Shown here piece by piece: positions 4,942-5,828 of a DNA stretch of 5,828 nt. The position numbers were made by a program, and so were the translations under genes. The stretch is taken from the NCBI GenBank assembly GCA_946405655.1, contig CAMJHX010000089.1, positions 1 to 5,828 of the forward strand, written 5' to 3'. Position 1 is the first letter of the stretch, and the number at the start of each line of letters is the position of its first letter. Under the pieces are notes generated by a model, which saw only the letters and a program-made list of their open reading frames with translations, did not search any database and was not told where the DNA came from. The DNA is from an uncultured Clostridia bacterium (GTDB taxonomy: Bacteria > Bacillota > Clostridia > Oscillospirales > Oscillospiraceae).

Positions 4942-5787
4942 ATGACAGAACAAGCATTGATTTCCGCCAAAGAGACCTCTGACGGCATCTCCAGTGCGAT
5001 CGGCCTGAACAAGGGCATGTTCACCTGGGACAATCTGCTCTCCGCCGCCATCGCGCTCGTGGTCTGCATCCTTGCGATCATGATCATCATGAAGATCCTG
5101 CGCAAGATGTTCTCCCGCTCCAAGATGGAGCCGAGCCTCGCCGGGTTCATCCTCAAGGTCATCAAGATCGCGCTCGAATTCGCCGCCGTCATGATCGTCG
5201 CGGGCAGCCTCGGCTTCGACGTTACGGCGCTGCTGGCCGTGTTCAGTCTGCTCGGCTTGGCAATCTCCCTCTCCGTGCAGAATCTGCTCGGAAACCTCGT
5301 CTCCGGCGTGGTGCTGCTCATGAACAAGCCCATCCGCGACGGCGACTATATCCAGGCAGGCGGCGCCGAGGGCGTCGTGAAGAACATCGGTCTGTTCTAC
5401 ACCGAGCTCACCACGCTCGATAACAAGACCGTCAGCGTCCCCAACAGCGATCTCTCCGCCGGGCAGATCGTGAACTTCACGCGCGAGGATAACCGCCGTG
5501 TTGATCTCGTCGTCGGCGCCAGCTACGACTGCGACACCGAGGACGTCAAAAAGGCACTCTATGACGCCATCGCCCGCACCGACAAGGTGCTCGCCGATCC
5601 CGCCCCGCAGGTGCTGGTCGAGGAATTCGGCGCCAGCGTCATCAAGTACACTGTCCGCGCCTGGTGCAAACACGAGGATTACTGGGATGTCCACTACGGT
5701 ATCAACGATAATGTCCTCGCCGCCTTCAACGACGCCGGCGTCAAGATGAGCTACGAGCACGTCAACGTCCATATGATCCAGGACTGA
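4942..5787 (+). CDS. mscS: Small-conductance mechanosensitive channel, MscS family
   Basis: 281-residue inner-membrane channel, near the 286 of E. coli MscS; the family opens under membrane tension and releases solutes on hypo-osmotic shock. Seen: TM1 about 30-53, TM2 about 66-89, and pore-lining TM3 about 94-127 with GLAISLSVQNLLGNLVSG (105-122); then the beta domain with RDGDYIQAGGAEGVVKNIG (132-150), VPNSDL (166-171) and INFSREP-like VNFTRED (177-183); then a C-terminal alpha/beta vestibule domain to the end. Aligned with E. coli MscS, the pore-seal leucines L105 and L109 correspond to L106 and L110, while the hinge glycine G113 is Asn114. The ATG follows GGAG by 9 bp and starts 21 bp after the hisS stop, so both genes are probably on one transcript, closed by the terminator just downstream. 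The protein has only the basic three-helix layout, with no extra N-terminal helices as in MscK or YbdG. Family assignment is firm. Confidence 0.94.
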   Translation: MTEQALISAKETSDGISSAIGLNKGMFTWDNLLSAAIALVVCILAIMIIMKILRKMFSRSKMEPSLAGFILKVIKIALEFAAVMIVAGSLGFDVTALLAVFSLLGLAISLSVQNLLGNLVSGVVLLMNKPIRDGDYIQAGGAEGVVKNIGLFYTELTTLDNKTVSVPNSDLSAGQIVNFTREDNRRVDLVVGASYDCDTEDVKKALYDAIARTDKVLADPAPQVLVEEFGASVIKYTVRAWCKHEDYWDVHYGINDNVLAAFNDAGVKMSYEHVNVHMIQD

Positions 5788-5795
5788 ATCCAAAC

Positions 5796-5826
5796 AAAAA
5801 ACGCCCTCCCACCGGAGGGCGTTTTT
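5796..5826. terminator. Intrinsic terminator after mscS, probably bidirectional
   Basis: Perfect 9-bp stem ACGCCCTCC / GGAGGGCGT (5801-5809 and 5814-5822), loop CACC, followed by TTTT after the stem on the plus strand (T run 5822-5826). The left side is a run of six A (5796-5801), so the minus strand also reads a GC stem followed by T's and the same hairpin could stop a convergent transcript. It starts 8 bp after the mscS stop. Confidence 0.92.
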
Positions 5827-5828
5827 CA

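Noticed and set aside
3628..5793. A 721-codon minus-strand open frame opposite hisS and mscS
   Set aside because: It is exactly codon-aligned with both plus-strand genes. A stop would need TTA, CTA or TCA codons in the sense genes, which are avoided in GC-rich coding sequence. The sense genes have clear families and ribosome binding sites; the antisense product has a biased, unrecognisable composition.

Overview
The window looks like a chromosomal stretch of a GC-rich member of the Firmicutes, most likely a clostridial lineage such as the Oscillospiraceae. The evidence is: a BlaI-type repressor with clostridial-style M56 (BlaR1-like) membrane proteases, purine-rich Shine-Dalgarno sites before every gene, strict TTGACA-17-TATAAT promoter spacing, and roughly 60% or more GC by eye in the genes against an AT-rich control region. 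The taxonomic placement is inference. No mobile element, CRISPR array, tRNA or rRNA was seen.

Left half (1-3506), minus strand: a three-gene operon read right to left. A 120-residue BlaI/MecI-family winged-helix repressor (3144-3506) is followed after 18 bp by an M56 antirepressor protease (1440-3125). After 7 bp comes a second, paralogous M56 protease, which begins at 1432 and runs off the left edge (at least 477 residues). Both proteases keep the zinc-protease core (HExxH and E-x-x-CDE) but neither visible C-terminal outer domain is a penicillin-binding domain. Instead the two outer domains share a short spaced motif pattern and appear to be the same unknown sensor module. No beta-lactamase is in view.

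Centre (3507-3654): a compact divergent control region. It holds a BlaI-type double operator (two CTACA-N3-TGTAG palindromes 24 bp apart) laid over the repressor promoter. About 14 bp away, facing right, is an exact-consensus promoter (TTGACA, 17 bp, TATAAT) for the next operon.

Right half (3655-5828), plus strand: hisS (histidyl-tRNA synthetase, with an anticodon-binding domain that ends early), then after 21 bp an MscS-type small-conductance mechanosensitive channel, then a strong GC-rich hairpin terminator, probably bidirectional, at the right edge.

The repressor operon most likely works as a self-controlled signalling unit: an outside signal activates an M56 protease, the protease inactivates the BlaI-like repressor, and transcription rises. 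The hisS-mscS operon looks constitutive and strongly expressed. Its only visible link to the left half is the shared promoter region. The unusual points are the doubled sensor-protease sharing a non-PBP sensor, a lipobox-like motif at the end of the last transmembrane helix of the distal copy, and the shortened HisRS C-terminus.
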